The notes: generated by a model from the sequence alone, not told the origin. A DNA stretch of 64,000 bases from Chryseobacterium sp. 7 (GCF_003663845.1 NZ_RCCA01000001.1:3286001-3350000); one strand, 5' to 3'; counted from the stretch's first letter, positions 1 to 9,031 are shown. Program-made: numbers and translations.

Positions 1-950
1 TTTGAATTCAGGAAATAGTTGAAATCATTTTTAAAGATATAATTTTTCCCGGTTCCGCCACTTGATTTTGGCTGGTTTAAAGAACCGAAATACTGAAAAT
101 TCTCTTCCGTATAAGCTGCTTTAAGGGAATTACTGAACTTTGCTTTGTTCCAGTCCCAGGAAAGAAGGCTTCTTACACTTTGCGTTTTATATTTCGTTTT
201 TGTTCCCGTTTCCTCATACACGGGATAATGCTGTGAAGAATCAAAAAACTGACTCTGCCACGAAATTTTATGATCGTTCGTTATTTTGTAGGATGCACCT
301 ACGTTGAATGTTGTATTGTAATAATTTCCGTTTCTGTTGATGTAATTCAGGTCGCTTACTTCATAATTATTTTCACTTACAGAATAATTTCCGGAAGCTT
401 TAAAACTGAACTTATCATTGCTGTAAGAACCTTTTATAAAATTATTATAGGTATTAAAAGAAGCGACTTCTGAAAATAAAGAACCGTGGAATCCTTTATT
501 AAAATCCAGCGTATTATTGAGGTGGATACTTCCCCCGATAGCCCCACTTCCGTAGATAACACTTCCTCCTCCGGCTTTTATTCCAATCTGGTCATACCCA
601 AACAAGGCAATATTATTGATATCTCCCTGTCCTAAAAAATTGGAATTAATATTGATTCCATTCCATACAAAAGCAGTCTGCTGTGCGGTAGTACCTCTGA
701 AAGATGGTGAAGAAACTGCACCACGTCCATTTTCTTTGATAAAAACCTGTGACTGAAATCTAAGGAGCTCCGAAAGATTGCTTGAGTTTTTCTCGGCATC
801 TTCTGCCGAAATTGTTTTTACAGGATGAAAAAGCTTCACCCTATTCATCTGATTGTCGAAGACAAAAATAGTATCTATGGCTTTCTCTTGTCCAAAAAGA
901 AAGGAGCCATAAGATGAAAAAAGCAGTACTAAAGATCTTTTTATATCCAT
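1..950 (-). CDS. TonB-dependent outer-membrane receptor, BtuB-like (3' part outside window)
   Basis: The frame is open from an ATG at 950 down to the window edge, giving about 316 N-terminal residues of a larger barrel. The start MDIKRSLVLLF is a signal peptide ending near FGQ. A plug domain follows, with the typical features SSNLSELLRF, a FRGTTAQQTAF stretch and VIYGSGAIGGSI. Alternating aromatic beta strands come after that. TonB receptors move scarce ligands across the outer membrane using ExbB/ExbD/TonB energy. The cobalamin riboswitch just upstream argues that the ligand is vitamin B12 or a related corrinoid. The receptor class is firm; the substrate rests on the riboswitch only. Confidence 0.88.
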   Translation of the reverse strand, partial: MDIKRSLVLLFSSYGSFLFGQEKAIDTIFVFDNQMNRVKLFHPVKTISAEDAEKNSSNLSELLRFQSQVFIKENGRGAVSSPSFRGTTAQQTAFVWNGININSNFLGQGDINNIALFGYDQIGIKAGGGSVIYGSGAIGGSIHLNNTLDFNKGFHGSLFSEVASFNTYNNFIKGSYSNDKFSFKASGNYSVSENNYEVSDLNYINRNGNYYNTTFNVGASYKITNDHKISWQSQFFDSSQHYPVYEETGTKTKYKTQSVRSLLSWDWNKAKFSNSLKAAYTEENFQYFGSLNQPKSSGGTGKNYIFKNDFNYFLNS

Positions 951-994
951 ACTTTTTTACTTTTCCTCCGAAAGCAATATGTTTTTTTAATTAC

Positions 995-1168
995 AACTCT
1001 GGCAGGTCTCCTGACTTTCGCATTCTGCGCCTTCCCGTTCTTAAACAGTGGCTTTTTGCAGAAACTTTTGATGCGATTTACAGTTGCGGGGACAGTCCGG
1101 GGGTTACACCCGATTCCCTTTTCATTCCAAAATACTGGAAACCAAAATTTTTGCAAAGATAGTTTTTT
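995..1168 (-). promoter_or_regulatory. Cobalamin (B12) riboswitch
   Basis: Read on the minus strand, the segment carries the conserved blocks of the AdoCbl riboswitch in order: AAAGGGAATCGGGTG, then CCCCCGGACTGTCCCCGC followed by AACTGTAA, then CCACTGT, then GGGAAGGCGC, and finally the B12 box AGTCAGGAGACCTGCC at about 1001-1016. It ends about 45 nt before the receptor ATG at 950. By family knowledge, cobalamin binding lowers expression of the gene behind it, here the TonB receptor. Confidence 0.95.
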
Positions 1169-1223
1169 ATATGTATTTGCCAAAAAACCATCGTATGCTT
1201 AAAAAAACTATCTCTTTAATCAA

Positions 1224-1261
1224 ATAAAAAAGAACAGCCGCTTTCAATATTGAAAACGGCC
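1224..1261 (-). terminator. Rho-independent terminator of the T9SS HAF protein gene
   Basis: The stem GCCG...CGGC has an inner palindrome TTTCAATATTGAAA and is followed on the minus strand by TTCTTTTTTATTTG. It sits 32 bases past the stop of the gene ending at 1293. Confidence 0.75.
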
Positions 1262-1292
1262 ATTCATCCCACTACTTTACTATTTATATATG

Positions 1293-2606
1293 TTATTTTT
1301 TAATAAATTTATAGCTCTCCTGCTTCCCTCCTTTCAATGAGTATTGCAGAATATAATCTCCTTTTGGCAAGGATGAAACATCAATCTGCGCTTCCACAGT
1401 ATTGAATGTTTTCACCCTTTGTCCAACCAAATTATAAATTTCAGCTTTCTCTATTTTTTCCGTTCCTTTAAAGTAAAGCATATCAGCTACCGGATTTGGA
1501 TAAATACCTGTATTGTTTTTCTCTTTCACTGTATCATTCACTGACAAAAATGCTGTAATATCCAGATAAAAAGCAATCATCTGACCTGAAGCATTCGTCC
1601 CTGTGCCGGCAATTTTCTTTCCGTCCTGTGAAATGGACAAAGGAAGTCCCATGGTTACTCCATTGGTTGAAATTCCTAAGGACACAGCATAATCGTTCAG
1701 ATTAATCCTTCCGGTGGATGAATTCCATATAAAACCTTCTCCCGACATAGGAGGTGCACCGAATGCTCTGTAATAGCCAATCACCGTTTTCCCGTCTGCT
1801 GAAATTCCCGTTGCTCCTCCTTTAAAGCTGAATGAAGCATTAGGGTGTGTTATGTAAGTAAGTCCGCCGATAGCATTCCACACATAAGGATTAGGATTTG
1901 CAGATCCAATGATGGTACTTCCGTCAGCAGAAATTCCGCCTGCTTCTCCTACATTGTTTCCGTTATTATCTGTAATAAAGCTTTCTACACCGTCCTGCCA
2001 TTTTGCACCACTCCTGGTACCTGTCGGTTCATCCTGCCATCCTACAATTACTGTTCCTGCAGCATTGATTGCATTGGCTCTTGAACTACGTCCGGGAACC
2101 ATACTTCCAAGATCTATCATTCCGTTTGCTTCATCCCATTTCACGGCATGTGCATTCGCTGCTGTGAGGTAGCCGAGACCTACAATTGTGCTTCCGTTGG
2201 TAGTCATTCCCCAGGTTGAGCTTACACTTCCATCCCATCCGGTGGGAACAAGTCCTCCCCTGTTTACCCAGGTAGAAGCAGCTACATCATAGGTTGATAT
2301 TTCATTAAATCCCGTTGCGGCATTGGTTATAGAAGAAGATATTTTAGTTCCGTCATTGGAAACAATTGTTCTTCCGGCAGCCGGATATCCATTCGATATT
2401 GAACCTATCTGTACAAGCCCTCCGGCCGCATCCCATTTATAAACTCCTCCGGCACTTGTATGCATACTTACCACTCCATTATCCGAAACTGCTCCTACAT
2501 TATAATTTCCTAAACCTATTACAGTAAGCTGAGCTTCCGCAAAACCAAAATTCAGGAAAAAACAAGCGGCCAATATTTTCATTGACATTCTGTAAAAATT
2601 TTTCAT
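1293..2606 (-). CDS. T9SS-exported HAF-type extracellular repeat protein
   Basis: 437 aa. An N-terminal signal peptide (cleavage near FAEAQ) is followed by about eight repeats built around short units such as GxxxKWDAxGGL, GISADGxTIIG and ISADGKTVIGY. This pattern is that of HAF ('probable extracellular repeat') beta-propeller-like proteins. Residues from about 365 form a T9SS type A sorting domain: GIYPNPVADMLYF, then the VYNLxGQRVKTF-like block and a lysine-rich end. The protein should be exported through the type IX system and attached to the surface or released. Role unknown; cargo status is clear from the C-terminus. Confidence 0.85.
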   Translation of the reverse strand: MKNFYRMSMKILAACFFLNFGFAEAQLTVIGLGNYNVGAVSDNGVVSMHTSAGGVYKWDAAGGLVQIGSISNGYPAAGRTIVSNDGTKISSSITNAATGFNEISTYDVAASTWVNRGGLVPTGWDGSVSSTWGMTTNGSTIVGLGYLTAANAHAVKWDEANGMIDLGSMVPGRSSRANAINAAGTVIVGWQDEPTGTRSGAKWQDGVESFITDNNGNNVGEAGGISADGSTIIGSANPNPYVWNAIGGLTYITHPNASFSFKGGATGISADGKTVIGYYRAFGAPPMSGEGFIWNSSTGRINLNDYAVSLGISTNGVTMGLPLSISQDGKKIAGTGTNASGQMIAFYLDITAFLSVNDTVKEKNNTGIYPNPVADMLYFKGTEKIEKAEIYNLVGQRVKTFNTVEAQIDVSSLPKGDYILQYSLKGGKQESYKFIKK

Positions 2607-2754
2607 ATTTTATTATATTTAGGCTTTCGAATTGGTGAAAACAATATTAATACAATATTCACCCTGTCAAAAGAAATTGACTTTCATAATTCGTGAATTT
2701 TAAAAGAATTTTATTTTTAAAACATTAATAACCAAACAGATATAAAATAATATT

Positions 2755-4389
2755 TTGAATATGGATTGTACCCGGATTATTCAAAAAAACACAAAAAACA
2801 AATTATTTACTCATCAATTATTTCAGAATAGCGGAAGAATTCTATCGTTTCTCTTCATTTTCTGCTCTCTTATTGCCAATGCGCAGTCCGGCCCGGACTT
2901 TGCAATTTTAGCCGATAAGGCTTTTCTTAAACTCTATCAGAATTCTGACGAATGCATTAGTTATACCCAGGGAATTCTCGTCAGTGATCAGGACGCCGAG
3001 CACAAAATGATGCTCCAGAATATCATTTCGCAGGCCTATGCTATGAAAGGTGATTATGTACAGTCTGTGAATATTTTTGCTCAACATGAAGATGCTGATC
3101 AGGAAACCGGACTTTCTTATTTCATGCAGGTTTTCAGTGATTATAATCTGGCGGATCAATATCAAAATTTAGGTTTGTACAATCAGTCTAAAAGAATTAT
3201 CAGCCATCTTTTATCTGATCAGCGACTTCTTAAAAGCAGTGATCCGGCTTTGAGAATCACTACGGCAAAACTGTATCAGCTTCAGGGCCTGAACTCAGGA
3301 ATTAACAGGGATTATCCTACCGCATTACAAAATCTTGATAAAAGCAATCAGTATTTGAGTGAGCTTAATGAGGAAAATGCCATTATAAAAATGGAAAACA
3401 GGATTTTCCGATCTTCTTATCTGCTGAAACAGAATAAACTTGTTGAATATAAAACACTTATAAACAGTGTTATTTCAGATCTTGAACATCAAAAAAGTAA
3501 ACCTTTTCTGTTAGGATTGGCTTATGAAAACCTTTCCCAGTACTATTTTCTAGAACAGGATTATGCAACAGCCATTGAAAAACTGGAAACCGGACTTTCG
3601 TTGGTTGAAAACCTTCCTTTTAATAATTTAAAAATAAAAATTTACGAATCATTATCCCGAAATTACTACGCAGTCCATAATGATGCAAAATACCATCAGT
3701 ACAATAAACTTCACAATGATTTAAAAGCAAAAACAGATTCAAATTCAAAAGAAGGCATACGATACCTTGTAAAGCTTGTTGAAACCAGTCAGAATAAGAA
3801 TATAGAATTTCAGAAATTCATTCTTCAGAAGTCTTCCTTGTATCTGATCATTATTTTATTATTGATTGTAATAGGTCTGCTTACTTATTTTTTATTCATC
3901 AAAAGCAAAAATAAAGACTTAAAAAAGCAGTTTGACTTCTTTGAAAAACAGATCAGCCAGAAAGCTCAACCGGTTATTGTAAACAAGACACAAGCAATAA
4001 CAAAAGATTCCGGTTCTACGAAAATATCAAGAGAAAAAGAGGATGAAATTCTCCAGAAGCTTGAGGAATTTGAAAAATCTGACGGCTATTTGAATAAGAA
4101 CATGTCTTTATCTCTGCTTTCTTCCCAAATGGAAGTGAATACAAAATACCTTTCGGAAGTCATTAACAATAAGGAGAAAAATTTCAACGGGTATATTAAT
4201 AAACTCAGGATTAATCATATTGTACAGCTATTAAGAAACGATGCTGCATTTCTTAATTATAAAGTGAGCTATCTCGCAGAGTATTCCGGTTTTTCATCGC
4301 ACAGTGCTTTTACCACCGTTTTCAAATCTGTTACCGGAATGTCTCCTAACGTTTATATTCAGGAAATCAGTAAAACTAAAGTCTTATGA
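2755..4389 (+). CDS. Membrane-bound TPR regulator with C-terminal AraC helix-turn-helix
   Basis: 544 aa. A hydrophobic N-terminal segment (about 28-44, ending ANAQ) acts as signal or anchor. TPR-like helices (about 50-345) follow, then a transmembrane helix (about 362-383, LYLIIILLLIVIG), a linker, and an AraC-type DNA-binding domain (about 440-540) with MEVNTKYLSEVIN and the second helix-turn-helix YSGFSSHSAFTTVFK ending in TGMSPNVYI. Such Bacteroidota proteins place the TPR sensor in the periplasm and the AraC domain in the cytoplasm. Signal and targets are unknown. Its stop overlaps the start of the next gene (ATGA), so the two are translationally coupled. Confidence 0.85.
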   Translation: MNMDCTRIIQKNTKNKLFTHQLFQNSGRILSFLFIFCSLIANAQSGPDFAILADKAFLKLYQNSDECISYTQGILVSDQDAEHKMMLQNIISQAYAMKGDYVQSVNIFAQHEDADQETGLSYFMQVFSDYNLADQYQNLGLYNQSKRIISHLLSDQRLLKSSDPALRITTAKLYQLQGLNSGINRDYPTALQNLDKSNQYLSELNEENAIIKMENRIFRSSYLLKQNKLVEYKTLINSVISDLEHQKSKPFLLGLAYENLSQYYFLEQDYATAIEKLETGLSLVENLPFNNLKIKIYESLSRNYYAVHNDAKYHQYNKLHNDLKAKTDSNSKEGIRYLVKLVETSQNKNIEFQKFILQKSSLYLIIILLLIVIGLLTYFLFIKSKNKDLKKQFDFFEKQISQKAQPVIVNKTQAITKDSGSTKISREKEDEILQKLEEFEKSDGYLNKNMSLSLLSSQMEVNTKYLSEVINNKEKNFNGYINKLRINHIVQLLRNDAAFLNYKVSYLAEYSGFSSHSAFTTVFKSVTGMSPNVYIQEISKTKVL

Positions 4390-5519
4390 AATCATTTTTA
4401 AAAATACTTTATCTAACCCTATTTTGCTTTATCACTTTCGCGCAAGCACAAAAGACACCAGACAGTGTGTTAATAAAAAAAGCAAAGCTTGAAATTTATG
4501 ACAATCCTGATAACGCCATTAAAATAGGAGAACAGCTGTTAAAAAATTCTCCTGACGTAAAGACGTCTATTAATCTTTATATGCTTCTTTCCACGGCTAA
4601 TATTGCGAAAAGAAATTTTGAAGAATCTTTACAATATATTTTAAAAGCGAAAGAACTTTCCCAGAAAATCAATGATCCTAAAAGTCAGGCGGGTGTTCTT
4701 ATTTCAGTGGCTATCCAGTATCAGCAAATGGAACTTTTCAGTAAATGTCTGGAAACACTGAATGAAGCTGATCTGTATATTGCAAAAATTCCGGAAAAGA
4801 ACCCCGAAAAATATATTGAAACTGCGGCAAGCTATGCGATAAGAGGAATGGTTTATAAAAGCCAGTCTAATTCGGAAATTGCTTTGGAAAAGTTACTGAT
4901 TTCGATACAGAATTATGAAAAAGTTCCGGTGAAAAAAACGACTTATTCCAATATGAGTGTGGTGTACTATAATATTGGCTATTGCTACCTGAATCTCAAT
5001 CAAATTGATAAAGCACATGAAGCTTTTTCACAGTCTATCAATTATGCCCGAAAAAATTATGCTAAAAGTCTGGAAGCATTCGCCTTGAAAGGAATTTCTG
5101 AAATCCACAAACAAAGACATGAAAATCAGTCTGCCATTAATCTTTTATTAAAAGCTGAAAACCTTTGTAAAAACACAGGAGATATCATCCTGAATGAAGG
5201 ACTTTACAAAGAACTAGCCGATAATTATCTTGCGATAGGACAACAGAATCTTTATCAGCAGTATAATAAAAAATACCTGGAAATGCGTTTCCAAAGAAAA
5301 CAGAACGAGCTGAAATCCATTAACCGGGTAATCAACAATCACAATAAGGAAACGGCTTTAAAAAAGGAAAAACTGAAGTCTTATTATCACTACATTAAAA
5401 TGGCTTCTGTTCTGCTGGGATGTATTTTTATAGTTATTCTTTTATATTTTATTATCAAAATCAGAAAACAGAATAAGAAGTTTCATCAGGAGATACAGCA
5501 CATGATAAGAAACTCATAA
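4386..5519 (+). CDS. TPR membrane protein, AraC-less partner of the upstream regulator
   Basis: 377 aa. A signal peptide (ending FAQAQ), TPR-like repeats over most of the length and one transmembrane helix near the end (about 338-360, VLLGCIFIVILLYFII) repeat the architecture of the upstream protein. The chain then stops after about 20 basic residues (KIRKQNKKFHQE) with no DNA-binding domain. The start overlaps the upstream stop by 4 bases and a terminator follows. It may be a dimer partner or a modulator of the regulator, or a gene that lost its 3' end; the clean stop and coupling favour a retained function. Confidence 0.8.
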   Translation: MKSFLKILYLTLFCFITFAQAQKTPDSVLIKKAKLEIYDNPDNAIKIGEQLLKNSPDVKTSINLYMLLSTANIAKRNFEESLQYILKAKELSQKINDPKSQAGVLISVAIQYQQMELFSKCLETLNEADLYIAKIPEKNPEKYIETAASYAIRGMVYKSQSNSEIALEKLLISIQNYEKVPVKKTTYSNMSVVYYNIGYCYLNLNQIDKAHEAFSQSINYARKNYAKSLEAFALKGISEIHKQRHENQSAINLLLKAENLCKNTGDIILNEGLYKELADNYLAIGQQNLYQQYNKKYLEMRFQRKQNELKSINRVINNHNKETALKKEKLKSYYHYIKMASVLLGCIFIVILLYFIIKIRKQNKKFHQEIQHMIRNS

Positions 5520-5530
5520 GTTTTGAAAAT

Positions 5531-5562
5531 AAAAAAACATTCCGGAATGGAATGTTTTTATA
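5531..5562 (+). terminator. Rho-independent terminator after the TPR pair
   Basis: Stem AAACATTCC / GGAATGTTT with a 5-nt loop and a T run, 12 bases past the stop of the TPR protein gene. Confidence 0.75.
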
Positions 5563-5584
5563 TTGAATGTGTTTAAAAATTTCG

Positions 5585-5702
5585 AGAACCATTAAGAAGA
5601 TTTTAGAAATAAAGTATAGTTAAGATTAATCATTCTGATTTTTAAGCTTAAAGCGGAGCTTGTCTTAATACTCTTAACGCCTTAATACAACCTTAATGGT
5701 TC
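5585..5702. repeat. Imperfect palindromic intergenic element (about 120 bp)
   Basis: The ends are inverted copies (GAACCATTAAG at 5585-5595 and CTTAATGGTTC at 5692-5702) and the interior is rich in TTAAG/CTTAA half-sites, including an AAGCTTAAAG stretch. It fills the space between the terminator and the pafA stop and codes for nothing. I remember similar elements from Chryseobacterium intergenic regions; copy number was not measured. Confidence 0.55.
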
Positions 5703-5745
5703 CAAAAAATAAACATTTAAACAGATTTGTTCTATAATCATTAAT

Positions 5746-7392
5746 TTATCTGCCAATAACTTCCGTAATCGGGTTTCCAACGTTTCCGCTTGGGAACTGG
5801 ATTTTCAATAAAGAAGATACTGTAGGAGCAATATCTGTCATATGATATTCTTTGTTGCTTTCTCCCTGCTTTACTCCCCATCCCATAAAGATCAATGGAA
5901 TGTGCGAATCATAAGAGTTCCAAACGCTGTGTGTAGTTCCTGTTTTAGAATATGGCGGAAGCATAGAGTCATGAGAAATTAACTGGATATCTCCACTTCT
6001 CTGTCTGTTGATCCCATTGATAATTCTCTGTTTAATCGGCTCCGGAATGCTTGACTCCTGCACTTTGTCTACAGAAACAGCATATAAAACCGTAGGATCT
6101 TTTTCAATTTCTTTTACGGCAAAGTTTCTTACATCATCCAGCTCAAGCTTGCTGTCTGCCAATACCTTTCTGTCGAAATAAACCTGATAGTTGTCAATAG
6201 CATTAACCAATTTATCGGCTCCAAATTTCTCTTTCAGTTTTTGGTTTAGATTCTTTTCTGCATCTTCACCGAAGAAACCTGTCGGGATTTTATGTTCTTT
6301 AAGGAATCCTACAGAATGTGCTCCACCATGGTCAGCAGAAAGGAAAACAGTGTACTCCCCTTTTCCAACTTTTGAATCCAGATAGTTGAAGAATTCTGCC
6401 AAATCCTGATCTAATCTGATATAAACATCTTCTACTTCAATAGAATTAGGCCCGAATTTATGTCCGGCATAATCTGTAGAGGCAAGATTGATCGCTAAGA
6501 AATCTGTGATATTATCTCCACCCAGTTTTTCACCTTCTACCGATGCTTCTGCAAGCTTCAACGTCAGTGTATTTCCAAAAGGTGTATAACGGATATTGTC
6601 TTTTTTAGCCTGATAATCTTTTGCTAAATTGCTGTAAGGGAATGTAGGTGTTTTTGCACTTCCCAGCAGTCCTTCCCACGAAGAATTATCCGGTGCACTT
6701 TCTGTATATTGATTGATCGGAAGTAAAGTATTCCAACCGTTGGCTACTAATTTTTCAGGAAGATTCTGAGAGTTGAATGATTTTACCCACTGAGGCAGAT
6801 CATTCATATACCATGTACTGGTAATGAAATTTCCTGTGCTGTCATCAAACCAGAAAGCTCCGTTTGGCGTGTGCCCTGCCGGAAGAATAGAAGCACGGTC
6901 TTTTAAAGAAACCCCCACTACTTTTCCCTGGAAGTTGGTAGCCAGTCTCAATTCGTCAGTGACTGTAGTAGACCAAAGGTTTTTCGGAGAGTGGCTTCCG
7001 ATTTTTGCATTGGTAGTTCCTACAGGCTGAACGCTCTCATCCGCTGTACAGTATACTCCTTTTCCTGTTTCTTTATCTGTCCAGTCGTTTCCTGCAATCC
7101 CGTGAATAGCAGGCACAGATCCTGTATAAATACATGTATGTCCCAAAGCCGTAATGGTAGGAACATAAGGAATATGTACATTATTTAAAGAATATCCTGT
7201 GTTCAAAAGCCTTTTGAAACCATCATTCCCATACTTACTATAAAAACGGTACAAATAGTCCCAACGCATCTGGTCTACTACCAGACCTACGACTAATTTG
7301 GGTCTTTCCAGTTGGGTATTTCTGTTCTTCTGTGCATTGATTGTAACTACGGACAATAAAGTAGCTGCCGCAATTGAAATGTTCCTAAGCAT
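5746..7392 (-). CDS. pafA: Alkaline phosphatase PafA
   Basis: 548 aa periplasmic phosphomonoesterase of the alkaline phosphatase superfamily, with a signal peptide ending INAQ. The residues described for the Elizabethkingia/Chryseobacterium enzyme (546 aa) all reappear with a constant +2 shift: metal ligands D40, D307, H311, D354, H355 and H488, nucleophile T81 (in TITALGHT), N102, and the phosphate-binding pair K164 and R166 (SLKDR). Length and active site therefore agree with PafA. It releases phosphate from organic monoesters. A monocistronic gene facing away from the next one on the plus strand. Confidence 0.95.
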   Translation of the reverse strand: MLRNISIAAATLLSVVTINAQKNRNTQLERPKLVVGLVVDQMRWDYLYRFYSKYGNDGFKRLLNTGYSLNNVHIPYVPTITALGHTCIYTGSVPAIHGIAGNDWTDKETGKGVYCTADESVQPVGTTNAKIGSHSPKNLWSTTVTDELRLATNFQGKVVGVSLKDRASILPAGHTPNGAFWFDDSTGNFITSTWYMNDLPQWVKSFNSQNLPEKLVANGWNTLLPINQYTESAPDNSSWEGLLGSAKTPTFPYSNLAKDYQAKKDNIRYTPFGNTLTLKLAEASVEGEKLGGDNITDFLAINLASTDYAGHKFGPNSIEVEDVYIRLDQDLAEFFNYLDSKVGKGEYTVFLSADHGGAHSVGFLKEHKIPTGFFGEDAEKNLNQKLKEKFGADKLVNAIDNYQVYFDRKVLADSKLELDDVRNFAVKEIEKDPTVLYAVSVDKVQESSIPEPIKQRIINGINRQRSGDIQLISHDSMLPPYSKTGTTHSVWNSYDSHIPLIFMGWGVKQGESNKEYHMTDIAPTVSSLLKIQFPSGNVGNPITEVIGR

Positions 7393-7437
7393 CCAAGTAA
7401 ATTTTTATTGCCTACAAATTTAAGGGTTTTGAAAGTT

Positions 7438-7465
7438 TTGGAGTGTGAAATTTTATTTAAATTTG
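7438..7465 (+). promoter_or_regulatory. Bacteroidota-type promoter (TTG-N17-TAAATTTG)
   Basis: TTG at 7438-7440 and TAAATTTG at 7458-7465 are 17 bases apart, matching the TTG / TAnnTTTG consensus of Bacteroidota housekeeping sigma factors. A start of transcription near 7472 leaves about 16 bases before the TTG codon at 7488. Confidence 0.6.
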
Positions 7466-7487
7466 AACAAATCATTGATTTAATGCT

Positions 7488-8282
7488 TTGGAAAGAACTA
7501 CTCATGTAATAACTGCAAAATCAATACAAGAACTTCCTAGTATTGATTCCCTCAGAAATATCCCGCGTCAAAAAACAATCAGAATAATTTTTGATCATCC
7601 TATCAGCCACATTAGAGAGGATTATGGCGAGCAATTAAAGAAAAACCTTCCTCATTTTCAAATTGGTATTCATTCAATGGAACCTAAAATTGAAATAAAT
7701 AAACTGATCACCAAAGAAGAAATAATTGCCAATCAATTATTTTTTGTACAATGTGCAAAAGACTACAGAAAACTCGGAGAAGAACTGATACGTTTATTTA
7801 TTAAAAAGAAAAAAATAATACTCAATGAAGATTTTCCATTTCTGGTTTTTAATTATTTAAAAGGTAGAAGTAGAAAAAGCCAGCATGGGAAAGTAGGGAA
7901 TTGGGAGTATTTCCTTCATGGTTATCATTGTCACTTTCAAAATGTAATCACTAAACAGCAAATTGAGGTTCCTTTTATGTTTGGGATGGAGTTTGGAGAC
8001 CTTGATCCTTACTTTTTTTCTCTTTATATTAAATCTACACCTGAGTACCAACCTCTTCCTGTTATTATTTATGAAAATTTTGCTGATGGAAAAAGAATAT
8101 TAGATGTGATGCTTCAATTGGGACTATTGGAACGAATTAATTCAAACCTTGAAAATCATTCCGGACTTGTAATCAAAGACAGAAATAAAGTAGAAGTTAA
8201 AATATATAATCCTGATAAAGATTATGAAAAGCCTAAATTTCAATTCGGACTATTAAGACTTATTCAATTCTTTAACCTCTAA
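7488..8282 (+). CDS. Hypothetical protein, DUF6896-like C-terminal region
   Basis: 264 aa, starting at TTG: an in-frame stop lies at 7476-7478, no ATG lies between, and the next in-frame ATG is only at 7677. The promoter at 7438-7465 supports the TTG start. Residues 1-120 show no domain I know. The part from about residue 135 (GKVGNWEYFLHGYHCHF, then LDPYFFSLYI) resembles DUF6896, a family of unknown function with a conserved HGxxC region. No signal peptide or membrane helix, so probably cytosolic. Family call is from memory of the motif and only moderate. Confidence 0.6.
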   Translation: MERTTHVITAKSIQELPSIDSLRNIPRQKTIRIIFDHPISHIREDYGEQLKKNLPHFQIGIHSMEPKIEINKLITKEEIIANQLFFVQCAKDYRKLGEELIRLFIKKKKIILNEDFPFLVFNYLKGRSRKSQHGKVGNWEYFLHGYHCHFQNVITKQQIEVPFMFGMEFGDLDPYFFSLYIKSTPEYQPLPVIIYENFADGKRILDVMLQLGLLERINSNLENHSGLVIKDRNKVEVKIYNPDKDYEKPKFQFGLLRLIQFFNL

Positions 8283-8391
8283 ATTAATTTTTTTAAAAAT
8301 ATTCTAACTGTATACTAGAAAAAACAGTAAAAACATTAACACTATCGGTTAAAAATCTATTCAAAAATTCAGTAATCTTAAAATATATAAT

Positions 8392-8928
8392 GTGGAAATA
8401 AGAAAACTACAAAAATTAACTTCTAACCCAAGTATAAAATGGGGACTTAACGGCTATACAACAGAAATCATATATTCTGTTTCTTCTATTGAATTGGGTG
8501 GTTCTTTTGAATTTATTTTAAGGGAAAAATCTTTGCTTTATACAAAAGTCTGGGAAACAACTTCTGAAGATATTGAAGAGCTCAATACCATTATTGAAAA
8601 GGAAAATTCTTTCGGAGCTTATGTGAATGAAGAACTTGCAGGCTGGATCATTTGCAAACACAGGACATGGAACAACAGCTTTTACATTGAAAATATCCTG
8701 ATTGACGAAAAACACAGACGGGAGGGAATCGGTATTATGCTGATTAAAAGCGCCATTAAAGAAGCCCGAAGGCTCAACTGCAGAGTTATTGAACTCGAGA
8801 CCCAAAACACCAACTATCCTGCTATACAGTTCTACAGAAGAATGGGTTTTAATATAACAGGACTGAATACAAGGCTTTATAATAATTCAGAGGAACTCGC
8901 TCTTTATATGACCTTAGATATGGATTAA
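8392..8928 (+). CDS. GNAT N-acetyltransferase, SatA-like
   Basis: 178 aa, starting at GTG (the overlapping ATG at 8390 is out of frame and stops at once). The acetyl-CoA site is present as the HRREGIGIMLIKSAI block (about 105-120), followed by ELETQNTNYPAIQFYRRMGF. The order FGAYVNEELAGWI, then ETQNTN-PAI-FYR-GF, is that of streptothricin acetyltransferases of the SatA type, but close paralogs act on other amines. It could confer streptothricin tolerance; the substrate cannot be read from sequence. Confidence 0.75.
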   Translation: MEIRKLQKLTSNPSIKWGLNGYTTEIIYSVSSIELGGSFEFILREKSLLYTKVWETTSEDIEELNTIIEKENSFGAYVNEELAGWIICKHRTWNNSFYIENILIDEKHRREGIGIMLIKSAIKEARRLNCRVIELETQNTNYPAIQFYRRMGFNITGLNTRLYNNSEELALYMTLDMD

Positions 8929-9031
8929 ATCTGGTATTATTTTACAATCTATTACTTTGCTCTAATTAAAACACTTGCAGGTGTGCTATTTTTTCTATAC
9001 ATTAGTAATCAGCAAATTAAAAAATATTACT

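Noticed and set aside
914..1183. ORFs of about 80 aa on both strands over the region before the receptor
   Set aside because: They cover the cobalamin riboswitch, whose conserved bases explain the sequence; neither has coding character.
8975..9031. Longer start for the Cys-rich peptide
   Set aside because: The 19 extra residues have no leader character; the family-like leader begins at ATG 9032.
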